DNA from: an uncultured Eubacteriales bacterium
GTDB taxonomy: Bacteria > Bacillota > Clostridia > Oscillospirales > CAG-272
Length of the DNA: 8,692 nt
Direction: 5' to 3'
Assembly (NCBI GenBank): GCA_900547725.1
Contig: URHR01000076.1
Span: 1-8,692 of the forward strand
Shown one piece after another: positions 1 to 5,834 of the stretch (positions are counted from its first letter, which is position 1; each line of letters starts with the position of its first letter). Made by a program: the position numbers and the translations under genes. The notes beneath the pieces are model-generated. The model did not search any database. It was given only the letters and a program-made list of their open reading frames with translations, and was not told the DNA's origin.

Positions 1-25
1 GGATTTGTGCGCTTGCGCTCTCTCC

Positions 26-460
26 GCTACCGGATAGAAATGGTTCAGGTTAGTTGAGGGACGGAAGGCGGAACGACCCATGTGTCGTTCCGCTTCGGGT
101 GAATGTTACTTATTATCGGCTATACAATGCCCTACGCGAGTGCCGAGATTCCGCCTGCCGGCGCCCCTTCGGGGTTCGACTCCGCGGCATTTTTTGATTT
201 TATCGCTTGATTTTCAATATCTGTGCCGCTCCGCTCAGAATGACACAGTGGGCTGATTGTTGCGTGAGTGGTACAATATGAGTCCGTTAAATAAAGTAAC
301 ATTGCAACGAATAGGTTATATTCTACGATACGCCATACCCGCTGTGTCATTTCAGAGCAAACGCCTACGGCGTTGTACAGCCGTTAATAAGTTACATTCG
401 CCCACACGGGTCGTTCCGTCCCGATCATCAACTAACTTCCTACCGTTTCTATCCGGTAGC
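26..460. repeat. 435-base imperfect palindromic noncoding element
   Basis: The two ends are long inverted copies. The left arm, about 26-137, begins GCTACCGGATAGAAA; the reverse complement of the right arm, about 363-460, begins identically. They then share GTTAGTTGA, GGGACGGAA, GAACGACCC, TGAATGT or CGAATGT, ACTTATTA and CGGCTRTACAAYGCC. The left arm carries an extra small hairpin (stem 68-77 with 84-93). A second inverted pair sits inside (233-252 with 338-358, GACACAG core), so the whole unit could fold into one long branched structure. No convincing gene lies within it. It could be a non-autonomous miniature mobile element or a structured RNA; no transposase or clear target duplication is visible. 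The segment 143-235 is not mirrored and contains CCCCTTCGGGG. Confidence 0.7.
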
Positions 461-514
461 AGGAGCAGCCGGAATTCGCAGCACGGAAATGACTACATCA
501 GAATCTGTACAAAC

Positions 515-538
515 AAAAAAGAGGATTCAAAATCCCCT
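515..538 (-). terminator. Rho-independent terminator of the HtrA gene
   Basis: On the minus strand the stem AGGGGATT pairs with AATCCTCT (one G-U pair) around the loop TTG, followed by a run of T. The stem is 520-527 with 531-538, and the tail lies at 515-520. It lies about 85 bases past the HtrA stop codon. Confidence 0.7.
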
Positions 539-559
539 TAGTTGAAGGTCTTGAAGGTT

Positions 560-592
560 CTTAGGGGACTTCTCCTTAAGAAGTCCCCTAAG
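560..592 (-). repeat. Perfect 14-bp hairpin between the HtrA stop and its terminator
   Basis: 560-573 is the exact reverse complement of 579-592 (CTTAGGGGACTTCT), with a five-base loop. No T run follows on either strand, so it is not a classical terminator. It may protect the 3' end of the HtrA mRNA from exonucleases; this is inference. Confidence 0.6.
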
Positions 593-620
593 CGGGGCTT
601 GGGGCAGAGTCCCAAGGTCT

Positions 621-1838
621 TCACCCCGCATTCGATACCTTCGCCTCGCGAACAACCACTGTGAGCGTTAAAGACTGGTTTTTGCGCCAAACGGCCAGAG
701 AAAGCTCGTCCCCCGCGCTCGCCTTTGCCAAGATCCGCTTCAGGTCGCTTACACCCGAGATCTCAGTGCCGTTGATCGCCGTAATCACATCGTTCGCCTG
801 AATTCCCGCCGCCTCGGCAGCGCCGCCCGCAGTCACTTCCTTGACCCACGCGCCCGCAGGAATCCCCAGCTGACGGGAGTTCTCGTCCACATCGGTCACG
901 CTGACGCCGATCACCGGCTTTGCATAGTATCCCTTTTCAATGATGCTTTCCACAATCGCGCGAACACTGTCGATCGGAATTGCAAACGCAATGTTGTCGA
1001 TCGAAGCGCCCGACGAAGAACTGCCCGAGTACTTCGCGTTGGTGATTCCCACCACCTCACCGTAAAGATTGAAGAGCGCGCCGCCCGAGTTGCCGGAGTT
1101 GATGGCACAGTCGGTCTGGAGCAGATCCATCACCGTCCCGCCCGAGAAGGTCACCTCACGGTTCAGCGCGCTGACCACACCCGTCGTCAGCGAGAAGGTC
1201 AGCTCGCCGAGCGGATTGCCGATGGCAAGCACCGTGTCGCCCACGTTCAGCTTCTCCGACGAGCCGAGCACCACGGGTGACAGTCCCGTCGCTTCAATCT
1301 TCAGCACCGCCAGATCGTTGCCCTCATCGTAGCCGACAATTTTGGCGTTGTAAGACGCACCGCCATAGGTACTCACCGTCACGCTGTTCGCGTTCTGAAT
1401 CACGTGATAATTCGTGACGATATAGCCGTCCGCCGTCAGGATAAAGCCCGAACCGGACGCCGCCGAGGTGGTCTGCTGTCCCCACAGATTGGTGCTTGTG
1501 ATCGAGGTCTGAATGCCCACCGTTGAGTTCACGTTCTTGGCATAGACCTCCGCCGCCGTCATCAGCTTGCCCGTTTCGATTTCGTTGATGTCGACGGTCA
1601 CATTTTCGTGCCTGCCCTGTTGGATCGTGGTGGAGGACGACCCGCCCGCGCTTGTCGTGTTGTTGTGCGTCAGAAGCCACACTGTACCGCCGCCGATTGC
1701 ACCGCCGAGAATTGCAAAGCAGAGCGCCAATGCAACCACCCATGCGCCGCCGCGATGCTGTTTCTTTTTCGGTGCTTGCGGCGTCTGCGACACCGTGTAT
1801 TGATAACCTGTGAAATTGTTTGTTCCGTTTCCGTCCAT
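621..1838 (-). CDS. Membrane-anchored HtrA/DegP-family serine protease with one PDZ domain
   Basis: This is a 405-residue S1C-family serine protease, expected to act outside the membrane on misfolded or signalling proteins. A short cytoplasmic N terminus (residues 1-31, ending in a basic stretch) precedes one membrane helix at about 32-57 and a Ser/Thr/Gly-rich linker (58-75). The protease domain spans about 95-300. The catalytic triad is visible: His145 in TNYHV, Asp175 in GNDLAVLK and Ser251 in GNSGG. One PDZ domain (about 306-397) holds GIPAGAWV and the AAGIQANDVI motif. Length and order match Firmicutes HtrA proteins. The start is supported by AAAGGAGG eight bases upstream. It is transcribed alone, divergently from the operon beginning at 2187. 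Family assignment is very secure. Which paralog (HtrA, HtrB, YyxA or DegS-like) cannot be told, so no symbol is given. Confidence 0.96.
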   Translation of the reverse strand: MDGNGTNNFTGYQYTVSQTPQAPKKKQHRGGAWVVALALCFAILGGAIGGGTVWLLTHNNTTSAGGSSSTTIQQGRHENVTVDINEIETGKLMTAAEVYAKNVNSTVGIQTSITSTNLWGQQTTSAASGSGFILTADGYIVTNYHVIQNANSVTVSTYGGASYNAKIVGYDEGNDLAVLKIEATGLSPVVLGSSEKLNVGDTVLAIGNPLGELTFSLTTGVVSALNREVTFSGGTVMDLLQTDCAINSGNSGGALFNLYGEVVGITNAKYSGSSSSGASIDNIAFAIPIDSVRAIVESIIEKGYYAKPVIGVSVTDVDENSRQLGIPAGAWVKEVTAGGAAEAAGIQANDVITAINGTEISGVSDLKRILAKASAGDELSLAVWRKNQSLTLTVVVREAKVSNAG

Positions 1839-1872
1839 TGTAAAAGCCTCCTTTTCGTTTGTCCGTAATTTT

Positions 1873-1899
1873 ATTGTAACCCTTTTTGTTTAAGACCAA
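1873..1899 (-). promoter_or_regulatory. Possible promoter of the HtrA gene
   Basis: On the minus strand TTGGTC (1894-1899) and TACAAT (1873-1878) are separated by 15 bases, 35 bases before the start codon. The -10 is good but the -35 is weak and the spacer short. This could reflect an activated or stress-controlled promoter, or a wrong choice. No CtsR- or CssR-like operator was recognised. Confidence 0.4.
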
Positions 1900-2036
1900 C
1901 ACAGCTTTGTGCGAAAACTGCGTGAAAAAACATGAAAAATTCTGTCACATTTATGCCCCTCGGTGAAGTCATAAGCGCCGCTTAAGGAGGGTGACGGGGA
2001 GGTGTAGGGATCGGATTTTTTATAATAAATATGCGA

Positions 2037-2087
2037 ATTTATCCCCCCTCATCTGTCGCTATCAGCGACTGATGAGGGGGGATAAAT
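2037..2087. repeat. 51-base fold-back repeat made of two terminal repeat ends
   Basis: 2037-2060 and 2064-2087 are inverted copies of 24 bases with one mismatch, separated by only three bases (ATC). Each arm reads TTATCCCCCCTCATC, then AGTCGCT in the right arm. The same end sequence bounds the large composite at 8171-8645. No T run makes it a terminator. It lies between the two divergent genes, upstream of the operon promoter. Confidence 0.8.
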
Positions 2088-2128
2088 CTTATCCAACCAT
2101 AACTCCTCTGCGAAACTGCCCTCCCCTC

Positions 2129-2157
2129 TTGACTTTTTCCGTCGAATCCGTTATAAT
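2129..2157 (+). promoter_or_regulatory. Sigma-A type promoter of the three-gene membrane operon
   Basis: TTGACT (2129-2134) and TATAAT (2152-2157) are separated by exactly 17 bases. The start codon follows 29 bases after the -10, with GGGAGG at 2175-2180 as the ribosome binding site. Confidence 0.85.
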
Positions 2158-2186
2158 AGAGGTATCTTCTGCTTGGGAGGAATCCG

Positions 2187-2837
2187 ATGTCCGAAAATCA
2201 ACTGCAGGCAGGGGTCTCGGCGCTCCTGAACCTTGCCGTGTTCGCGGCGGTCACGCTCGCGGTTCTCTCCCGCTTTCCTGCGGTGGAGGACGGAGAAAAC
2301 CGCTTCCGTCACGGCGCGAAAACCTTTCGCTATTTCACCACCGACTCCAACCTGCTCGCCGCGCTTGCCTGCGCGGTTCTGTTCCCGTTCCGCCTGCGTA
2401 CCCTGTTCGGCGGCGCGGCGGCGCTCCCCGTCTGGGCGCTGGCGCTCAAATACGTTGCGGTCTGCGCAGTCACGCTCACGCTTCTCACCGTGCTCTGTTT
2501 CCTTGCCCCCACGCAGGGGTGGGGCAAAATGTACGGCAGGTCGAATCTTTGGCTGCATCTCATCTGCCCGCTTCTCTGCATCCTCTCCTTCCTGTTTGCC
2601 GACGGCGGGACTCCGCTCCCCTTTTCCGCAACCTTTGCGGCGCTGATTCCCATGGGGCTGTACGGTGCGGTCTACCTCGCGGAGGTGGTTCTGATCGGCA
2701 CGGATCGCGGCGGATGGAAGGATTTTTACGGCTTCAACCGCGGCGGGAAATGGGTTGTTTCTCTCCCGCTGATGCTCGGTGTTTCCTACCTGATTGCGCT
2801 CGGGCAGTGGGCACTATCAGGCGCGATATGGAGGTGA
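2187..2837 (+). CDS. Six-helix membrane protein, possibly Pr6Pr-like
   Basis: A 216-residue polytopic membrane protein and first gene of the operon. Predicted helices lie at about 9-29, 48-68, 84-107, 119-138, 148-170 and 188-209. The stretch RYFTTDSNLLAAL at the second helix and the His124 and Pro128 in the fourth resemble the pattern of the Pr6Pr-type membrane family (FT..SNLL and H..P), whose function is poorly known. I give this family only tentatively. The start is supported by GGGAGG six bases upstream and a consensus promoter. The next gene starts seven bases after the stop, with its ribosome binding site overlapping the end of this gene, so the two are very probably co-translated. An overlapping longer frame from 1991 is a shadow: it lacks a ribosome site and would put Arg- and Pro-rich sequence where helices fit here. 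Confidence 0.85.
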   Translation: MSENQLQAGVSALLNLAVFAAVTLAVLSRFPAVEDGENRFRHGAKTFRYFTTDSNLLAALACAVLFPFRLRTLFGGAAALPVWALALKYVAVCAVTLTLLTVLCFLAPTQGWGKMYGRSNLWLHLICPLLCILSFLFADGGTPLPFSATFAALIPMGLYGAVYLAEVVLIGTDRGGWKDFYGFNRGGKWVVSLPLMLGVSYLIALGQWALSGAIWR

Positions 2838-2844
2838 TTTTTGC

Positions 2845-3486
2845 ATGAATGCGCATCCGAAAATTCCCGCGCGCAACCGCGATCTGCGGCAGTTGGTTCT
2901 GCGGCGGCGATTGACCCGTATCGGGCTATATCTGCTCTGGCTTGCCCTGCTCGCCGTCGGCGTTCTGCGCTTCAATGCGGGACATGAGCGCCACCCGATG
3001 CCGGCATGGCAGCTTGCGTTCTGGCTTGGCGGAGGGGCGGTTCTCGGCTTTCTTCTGCTGCGGATGTGGGTACTGTTTACCGATCGCTCCTTCATCGCCA
3101 CCGTAACGCGCTCGGGACTTTCGCACGGGGTCAGGGGTGACGACTTCCGTCTGAACACCGCCATTCGGTTGATCGATTCCGCCACGGGCAAACGTCGGTG
3201 GCTTCGCTTTGAGCAGAAGGAAGGCTTCTATCTGCTTTACCACGAGGGGGTGCGGATCTGCAAGCTTTCCGCGCTCCCCTATCCGCTCCCTGACCCGCGG
3301 ACAGTTCCCGCTCCCGGGACGTCCGCTTCCAATGCAACGGCCAACCGCTCGGACGGCGCGTTCTGCGTGGTCTGCGGGCACGTCAACCCGCACGGCGATT
3401 CGCACTGCGAGGTCTGCCGTCACTCTCTGATCCGCCCCGAAGATCTGTTCGGCGCGGACGTCGATTCCGGAAAGGAGTTCTCATGA
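2845..3486 (+). CDS. Two-helix membrane protein with C-terminal zinc ribbon
   Basis: A 213-residue protein of unknown function. A basic N terminus (residues 8-25) precedes two membrane helices at about 26-43 and 56-78. A soluble region of mixed charge follows (about 80-150), then a Pro/Ser/Ala-rich linker, then a zinc-ribbon-like motif with Cys174, Cys177, Cys188 and Cys191 (CVVC, ten residues, CEVC). The positive-inside pattern suggests the ribbon lies in the cytoplasm. The start at 2845 is preferred over 2794 because GGAGG at 2830-2834 precedes it at ten bases, and because the upstream start would lie deep inside the first gene. The stop overlaps the next start as ATGA (3483-3486), a hallmark of translational coupling. 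I do not recognise the family; the ribbon suggests protein or nucleic-acid contact. Confidence 0.88.
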   Translation: MNAHPKIPARNRDLRQLVLRRRLTRIGLYLLWLALLAVGVLRFNAGHERHPMPAWQLAFWLGGGAVLGFLLLRMWVLFTDRSFIATVTRSGLSHGVRGDDFRLNTAIRLIDSATGKRRWLRFEQKEGFYLLYHEGVRICKLSALPYPLPDPRTVPAPGTSASNATANRSDGAFCVVCGHVNPHGDSHCEVCRHSLIRPEDLFGADVDSGKEFS

Positions 3487-4283
3487 GTTATCCGCTCTAT
3501 CTGCTCGCGCTGATCGGTTTGACGCTCGGGCTTCTCTACGCCTGCGGACTTCTGATCTGGCTCTGCTCCCGCCTGTTTTCGCGTTTGGTGGGACGGCACG
3601 CGTGGGTGATTCTGGATGTCACCTCGATAATCGGAACGCCCGTGCACGAGTTGGGACACGCTTTGATGTGTTTGCCGTTTCTGCACCGCATCACCAAAAT
3701 CCGTCTTTGGAAGCCGCATCCCTCCGACGGGCTTTACGGCTATGTGGAGCACACCTACAGCAAGCGCAACCCCTGGGCGCGGCTCGGAAATCTGTTCATC
3801 GGGTTAGGACCTCTGTTCAGCGGGCTTGGCGTTGTGGTGCTTGCTCTGCATTTCTGCTTTCCCTCGCTCTGGCAGGACTATCTTTCGCACACAAACGAGC
3901 TGATCTATGCGGGTTCTGTTCCCGTTCGGGAGTTATTCGCGGGTGTATTCGCGCTCTTTCGCGGCTTTCCTGCGGCGTTTCGCGATAACTGGCTTCGCAG
4001 TCTCATCGGGCTTCTTGTCATTCTCTCAGTTTGCTTGCACATTACCCTGAGTTGGGCGGATGTGAAGAACAGTCTTTCCGCGCTCCCCGTTTATCTGATT
4101 CTTCTGATCGCCGTCTCCGTTCCCGTCTACCTGATCCCAAACGCGCGCTCCGCCGTTCTGAACGCTTTGGCGCTCTTCAACGTTCGCGTTTCCGCCCTGT
4201 TCGGTCTCTGCATCTGCTTCGCGCTCTGCTGGGTTCTGCTCGGTCTGATTGTGCGGGTGGTGAGGATAATCGTGGGACGGTAA
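3483..4283 (+). CDS. Polytopic membrane metalloprotease-like protein with HELGH motif
   Basis: A 266-residue integral membrane protein. The zinc-protease signature HELGH (His55, Glu56, His59) sits at the start of a hydrophobic stretch after IIGTP, as in site-2-protease (M50)-like enzymes. GYVEH (86-90) and GNLFIGLGPLFSG (102-114) follow, the latter resembling the Gly-Pro loop after HExxH in M50-type proteins. Hydrophobic segments lie near 4-30, 42-66, 102-124, 142-160, 172-190, 200-218 and 236-264. The classical M50 LDG motif is absent. HITLSWADVKNS (186-197) could supply an Asp ligand (Asp193), which is a guess. Ribosome site GGAG at 3474-3477; the start overlaps the previous stop. Last gene of the operon. 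Metal-dependent peptidase is likely; substrate unknown. Confidence 0.85.
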   Translation: MSYPLYLLALIGLTLGLLYACGLLIWLCSRLFSRLVGRHAWVILDVTSIIGTPVHELGHALMCLPFLHRITKIRLWKPHPSDGLYGYVEHTYSKRNPWARLGNLFIGLGPLFSGLGVVVLALHFCFPSLWQDYLSHTNELIYAGSVPVRELFAGVFALFRGFPAAFRDNWLRSLIGLLVILSVCLHITLSWADVKNSLSALPVYLILLIAVSVPVYLIPNARSAVLNALALFNVRVSALFGLCICFALCWVLLGLIVRVVRIIVGR

Positions 4284-4309
4284 GACCTCGGGACTCTGTC
4301 CCGAGGTCT
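4283..4309 (+). repeat. Perfect 11-bp hairpin touching the operon stop codon
   Basis: 4283-4293 (AGACCTCGGGA) is the exact reverse complement of 4299-4309, with a five-base loop. The stem begins on the last base of the stop codon. It is the first block of the 3' module shared with the HtrA gene. It has no T tail, so mRNA 3' protection is more plausible than termination. Confidence 0.65.
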
Positions 4310-4381
4310 GCTTGAAACCTTCTTGAAATGAAGTGAAAATCGGATTGCTTGCAATCCAATTTCAAGACTTTCAAGAACTTT

Positions 4382-4411
4382 AAGCAAGAGGATTTTTGCC
4401 TCTTGCTTTTT
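4382..4411 (+). terminator. Rho-independent terminator of the membrane operon
   Basis: Stem AAGCAAGAGG (4382-4391) pairs with CCTCTTGCTT (4399-4408), followed by a T run to 4411. It is the terminal part of the 3' module. Confidence 0.85.
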
Positions 4412-4462
4412 GTTTGTACGGATTTTAATGTTGCCGTATTCCGTGCTACGAATTCCGGTTAC

Positions 4463-4498
4463 AATAAAAAAGCAAGTCGTAAGGCTTGCTTTTTTATT
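4463..4498. terminator. Bidirectional terminator between convergent genes
   Basis: A 14-base perfect stem, AATAAAAAAGCAAG (4463-4476) with its complement at 4485-4498, encloses an eight-base loop. Both strands end in T runs. It lies only six bases beyond position 4504, the likely original end of the small lipoprotein gene on the minus strand. Confidence 0.8.
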
Positions 4499-4503
4499 TG
4501 GGG

Positions 4504-4729
4504 TTATAGGAGGTCGGATTGCATCAGGATATGCGGGATGCCGTCCTCTGAGAATTGTTTGCATGAGATCAAGCACCTTCTTTTTGACCTGCTCCTCTTC
4601 GGTCGGCGGAGTCTCCTGCTCCGAGGTCGCGGTAGCCGTCGGCGCGTCGCCCGTTTCCCCACGGTTTTTGCACGACGGAAAAGACAGCAAGAGCGCAAGA
4701 AGCAAAACAACCAACCATCCCTTTTTCAT
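4504..4729 (-). pseudogene. Small lipoprotein gene, probably frameshifted near its 3' end
   Basis: The start at 4729 has AAAGGAG six bases upstream. The product opens with a clear lipoprotein signal: MKKGW, a Leu/Val-rich core, then the lipobox SFPSC with the lipidated Cys at residue 20, followed by a Thr/Glu/Pro-rich linker and the helix VKKKVLDLMQTI. In the starting frame no stop occurs before the terminator at 4463-4498, and the frame continues antisense into the metalloprotease gene, down to 4127. In the +1 frame the sequence FSEDGIPHILMQSDLL ends in TAA at 4504-4506, right before the terminator, with codon choice like the neighbours. I infer a single shift near 4540-4560. The intact product would be about 75 residues, anchored outside the membrane, of unknown role. 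A sequencing error would give the same picture. Confidence 0.55.
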
Positions 4730-4806
4730 AAGCCGCTCCTTTGAATCTGAAGTCTGTAAGTCTGTAATCTCACCATATCATATTGACTTCATATAGCGGA
4801 TACGAA

Positions 4807-4843
4807 AATAACGGTCTATAAGCAAAACTTACAGACCGTTATT
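4807..4843 (-). terminator. Terminator of the tRNA-Arg gene
   Basis: 4807-4817 (AATAACGGTCT) pairs perfectly with 4833-4843, extended by four more pairs beyond one mismatch. On the minus strand the stem starts directly after the tRNA CCA end and finishes in TTATTTTCG. Confidence 0.7.
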
Positions 4844-4920
4844 TGGCGCGGCGTAAGGGACTCGAACCCCCGACCTTTTGGTTCGTAGCCAAACACTCTA
4901 TCCAGCTGAGCTAACGCCGC
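4844..4920 (-). tRNA. tRNA-Arg (anticodon ACG), CCA encoded
   Basis: The minus strand gives a full cloverleaf. The acceptor stem GCGGCGT pairs with ACGCCGC (4914-4920 with 4848-4854). The D arm contains AGCTCAGCTGGATAGAG. The anticodon stem TTTGG/CCAAA surrounds the loop CTACGAA, so the anticodon is ACG, read as Arg (ICG after editing by TadA). The T arm has GGTTCGAGTCC. The discriminator is G (4847) and CCA is encoded at 4844-4846. It is transcribed alone. Confidence 0.96.
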
Positions 4921-4949
4921 AAAGGTCGCCTGTTTTCAGGCACTTCTAT

Positions 4950-4978
4950 ATTATAGCGCAAAGTCCTTCGTTTGTCAA
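4950..4978 (-). promoter_or_regulatory. Consensus promoter of tRNA-Arg
   Basis: On the minus strand TTGACA (4973-4978) and TATAAT (4950-4955) are both perfect and separated by exactly 17 bases. The tRNA begins 29 bases after the -10. Confidence 0.92.
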
Positions 4979-5156
4979 GGGGTTTGCGAAAAAAATATTT
5001 TTTTTTGCAAAAATTTGTTTCTCCCGCTCCCCCCTCCCAAGGCGTGCTTCCCTCGTCAAAAGCGACCCAAAGTACTGTTATTCTTCCTCTTTGGGAGAAA
5101 AAATGCGATGATTTGTAAATTTGCGAAAAAGACTTCCATTTTTCCTCGGATTGGTG
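4979..5156. other. Noncoding spacer, AT-rich, no gene seen
   Basis: The spacer between the tRNA promoter and the HdeD-like gene promoter holds an AT-rich palindrome at 4983-5011 (TTTGC with GCAAA around A and T runs) and a seven-pair stem CCCAAAG/CTTTGGG (5066-5072 with 5089-5095). Neither has a clear function. No convincing reading frame or RNA family was recognised. Confidence 0.5.
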
Positions 5157-5187
5157 TATAATAAAAGGCGAGTCGTTTGAACGGCTC
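5157..5187 (+). promoter_or_regulatory. -10 box and leader hairpin of the HdeD-like gene
   Basis: A perfect TATAAT lies at 5157-5162, but the base run 17 upstream (TTCCAT, 5134-5139) is a poor -35. A small hairpin, GAGTCG with CGGCTC (5170-5175 and 5182-5187), follows in the leader before AAGGAGG at 5197-5203. The weak -35 hints at activator dependence or another sigma factor; that is inference. Confidence 0.55.
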
Positions 5188-5211
5188 TAATACAACAAGG
5201 AGGAATGAAAA

Positions 5212-5718
5212 ATGGCTAAGAAAAAGGGAAAGCTGAGCAACAACCAACTGCTTGAGGGCGGAATCATGATTCTGCTTGGAGTCCTGTTCCTGATCCTGAA
5301 GGGCGAAACCATCATTCACGTTGCAATGACGGTCTTTGGCGTGGCGCTTCTGGTGCTTGCGATTCTGGACTTTCTGGATCACAAGACCCTGCCCGCGATC
5401 GTGAAAGCGGTCTTTGCGGTTGTGGTTCTCGTGTTTGGTTGGGCGCTTGTCGACGTTGCGCTGATCGTGCTCGCGGCAGTCATCCTGATCTGGGGCATTT
5501 ACGAGCTGTATCTGAAACTTCGGGTACGTCTCAAGGGAAGCAACGCGCTCTCCACCATCCTGCTCTACATCAGCCCGATTCTGGACATTCTGCTCGGTCT
5601 GCTTCTGCTGTTCAACCGCGGCGGAACGATAGCGGTCATTTCCATCGTTGTCGGCATCCTGCTGATCGTCGACGGTGTGATGCTCATCTGGAACGGAACA
5701 AAGAAGAAATCCAAGTAA
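5212..5718 (+). CDS. HdeD-like (DUF308-type) six-helix membrane protein
   Basis: A 168-residue membrane protein with a lysine-rich start (MAKKKGK) and end (KKKSK). Six hydrophobic helices lie at about 12-29, 34-54, 61-78, 80-99, 113-133 and 137-159. The repeated pattern of Gly-containing helices (GGIMILLGVLFLI, VFGVALLVLAILDFL, VVGILLIVDGVMLIWNG) is typical of HdeD/DUF308 proteins, which consist of duplicated three-helix units. HdeD in enteric bacteria is linked to acid resistance; the role in Firmicutes is not established. The start is well supported by AAGGAGG eight bases upstream. It is monocistronic, with its own promoter and terminator. Confidence 0.9.
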   Translation: MAKKKGKLSNNQLLEGGIMILLGVLFLILKGETIIHVAMTVFGVALLVLAILDFLDHKTLPAIVKAVFAVVVLVFGWALVDVALIVLAAVILIWGIYELYLKLRVRLKGSNALSTILLYISPILDILLGLLLLFNRGGTIAVISIVVGILLIVDGVMLIWNGTKKKSK

Positions 5719-5723
5719 CAAGC

Positions 5724-5757
5724 AAAAAAGACACGATCGATCGGTCGTGTCTTTTTT
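5724..5757. terminator. Terminator of the HdeD-like gene
   Basis: AAAAAAGACACGA (5724-5736) pairs perfectly with its complement at 5745-5757 around an eight-base loop, six bases after the stop codon. T runs on both strands could make it bidirectional. Confidence 0.88.
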
Positions 5758-5798
5758 GTTGTTTGTTATAACAGGTGCTGCACGCCCCGGTCAACAGG

Positions 5799-5826
5799 AA
5801 AGAGGATCTCCGGGGAGATCCTCTTT
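5799..5826. terminator. Palindromic terminator between convergent genes
   Basis: AAAGAGGATCTCC (5799-5811) pairs with GGAGATCCTCTTT (5814-5826). It lies nine bases past the stop of the minus-strand gene at 5835. The T run is longer on the plus strand (TTTTT), shorter on the minus (TTTCC), so it probably backs up the previous terminator and also ends the minus-strand gene. Confidence 0.7.
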
Positions 5827-5834
5827 TTCTCTTC

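Larger units (their letters stand above)
503..620 (-). repeat. Dispersed 3' module, copy A, after the HtrA gene
   Basis: Read on the minus strand directly after the HtrA stop codon, this stretch starts AGACCTTGGGACTCTG, passes through a hairpin, then CTTCAAGACCTTCAA, and ends with a GGATTTT-containing terminator and TTTTTGTTTGTAC. The same blocks in the same order follow the operon at 4283-4417. The match covers non-hairpin sequence too, so the two are related copies and not just two unrelated terminators. Confidence 0.6.
4283..4417 (+). repeat. Dispersed 3' module, copy B, after the membrane operon
   Basis: It shares with copy A (503-620, minus) the opening AGACCTYGGGACTCTG, the later TTCAAGACYTTCAA, the GGATTTT terminator core and the tail TTTTTGTTTGTACRGATT. 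The middle differs: here a hairpin with stem GGATTGC (4342-4348 with 4351-4357) replaces the AGGGGACTTCT hairpin of copy A. Confidence 0.6.

Noticed and set aside
257..541. Small plus-strand frame inside the 5' palindrome
   Set aside because: No ribosome site, and it spans the inverted repeat arm and the HtrA terminator.
1324..1902. Minus-strand frame overlapping the HtrA N terminus
   Set aside because: It is out of frame with a gene whose catalytic triad and PDZ domain are intact.
1900..2128. Riboswitch or stress operator in the divergent spacer
   Set aside because: Apart from the fold-back repeat at 2037-2087, I saw no known aptamer core or recognisable operator; most of the stretch also lies upstream of the operon promoter.
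1991..2848. Plus-strand frame of 285 codons overlapping the first operon gene
   Set aside because: It starts before the promoter at 2129-2157, has no ribosome site and gives an Arg/Pro-rich product; the 2187 frame gives clean membrane helices.
4349..4796. Two plus-strand frames of about 130 codons between the operon and the tRNA
   Set aside because: They pass through two terminators and lie antisense to the lipoprotein signal sequence; no ribosome site or domain.
4983..5011. AT-rich palindrome as a terminator or origin
   Set aside because: It lacks a GC stem, sits upstream of a tRNA promoter, and has no DnaA-box cluster around it.
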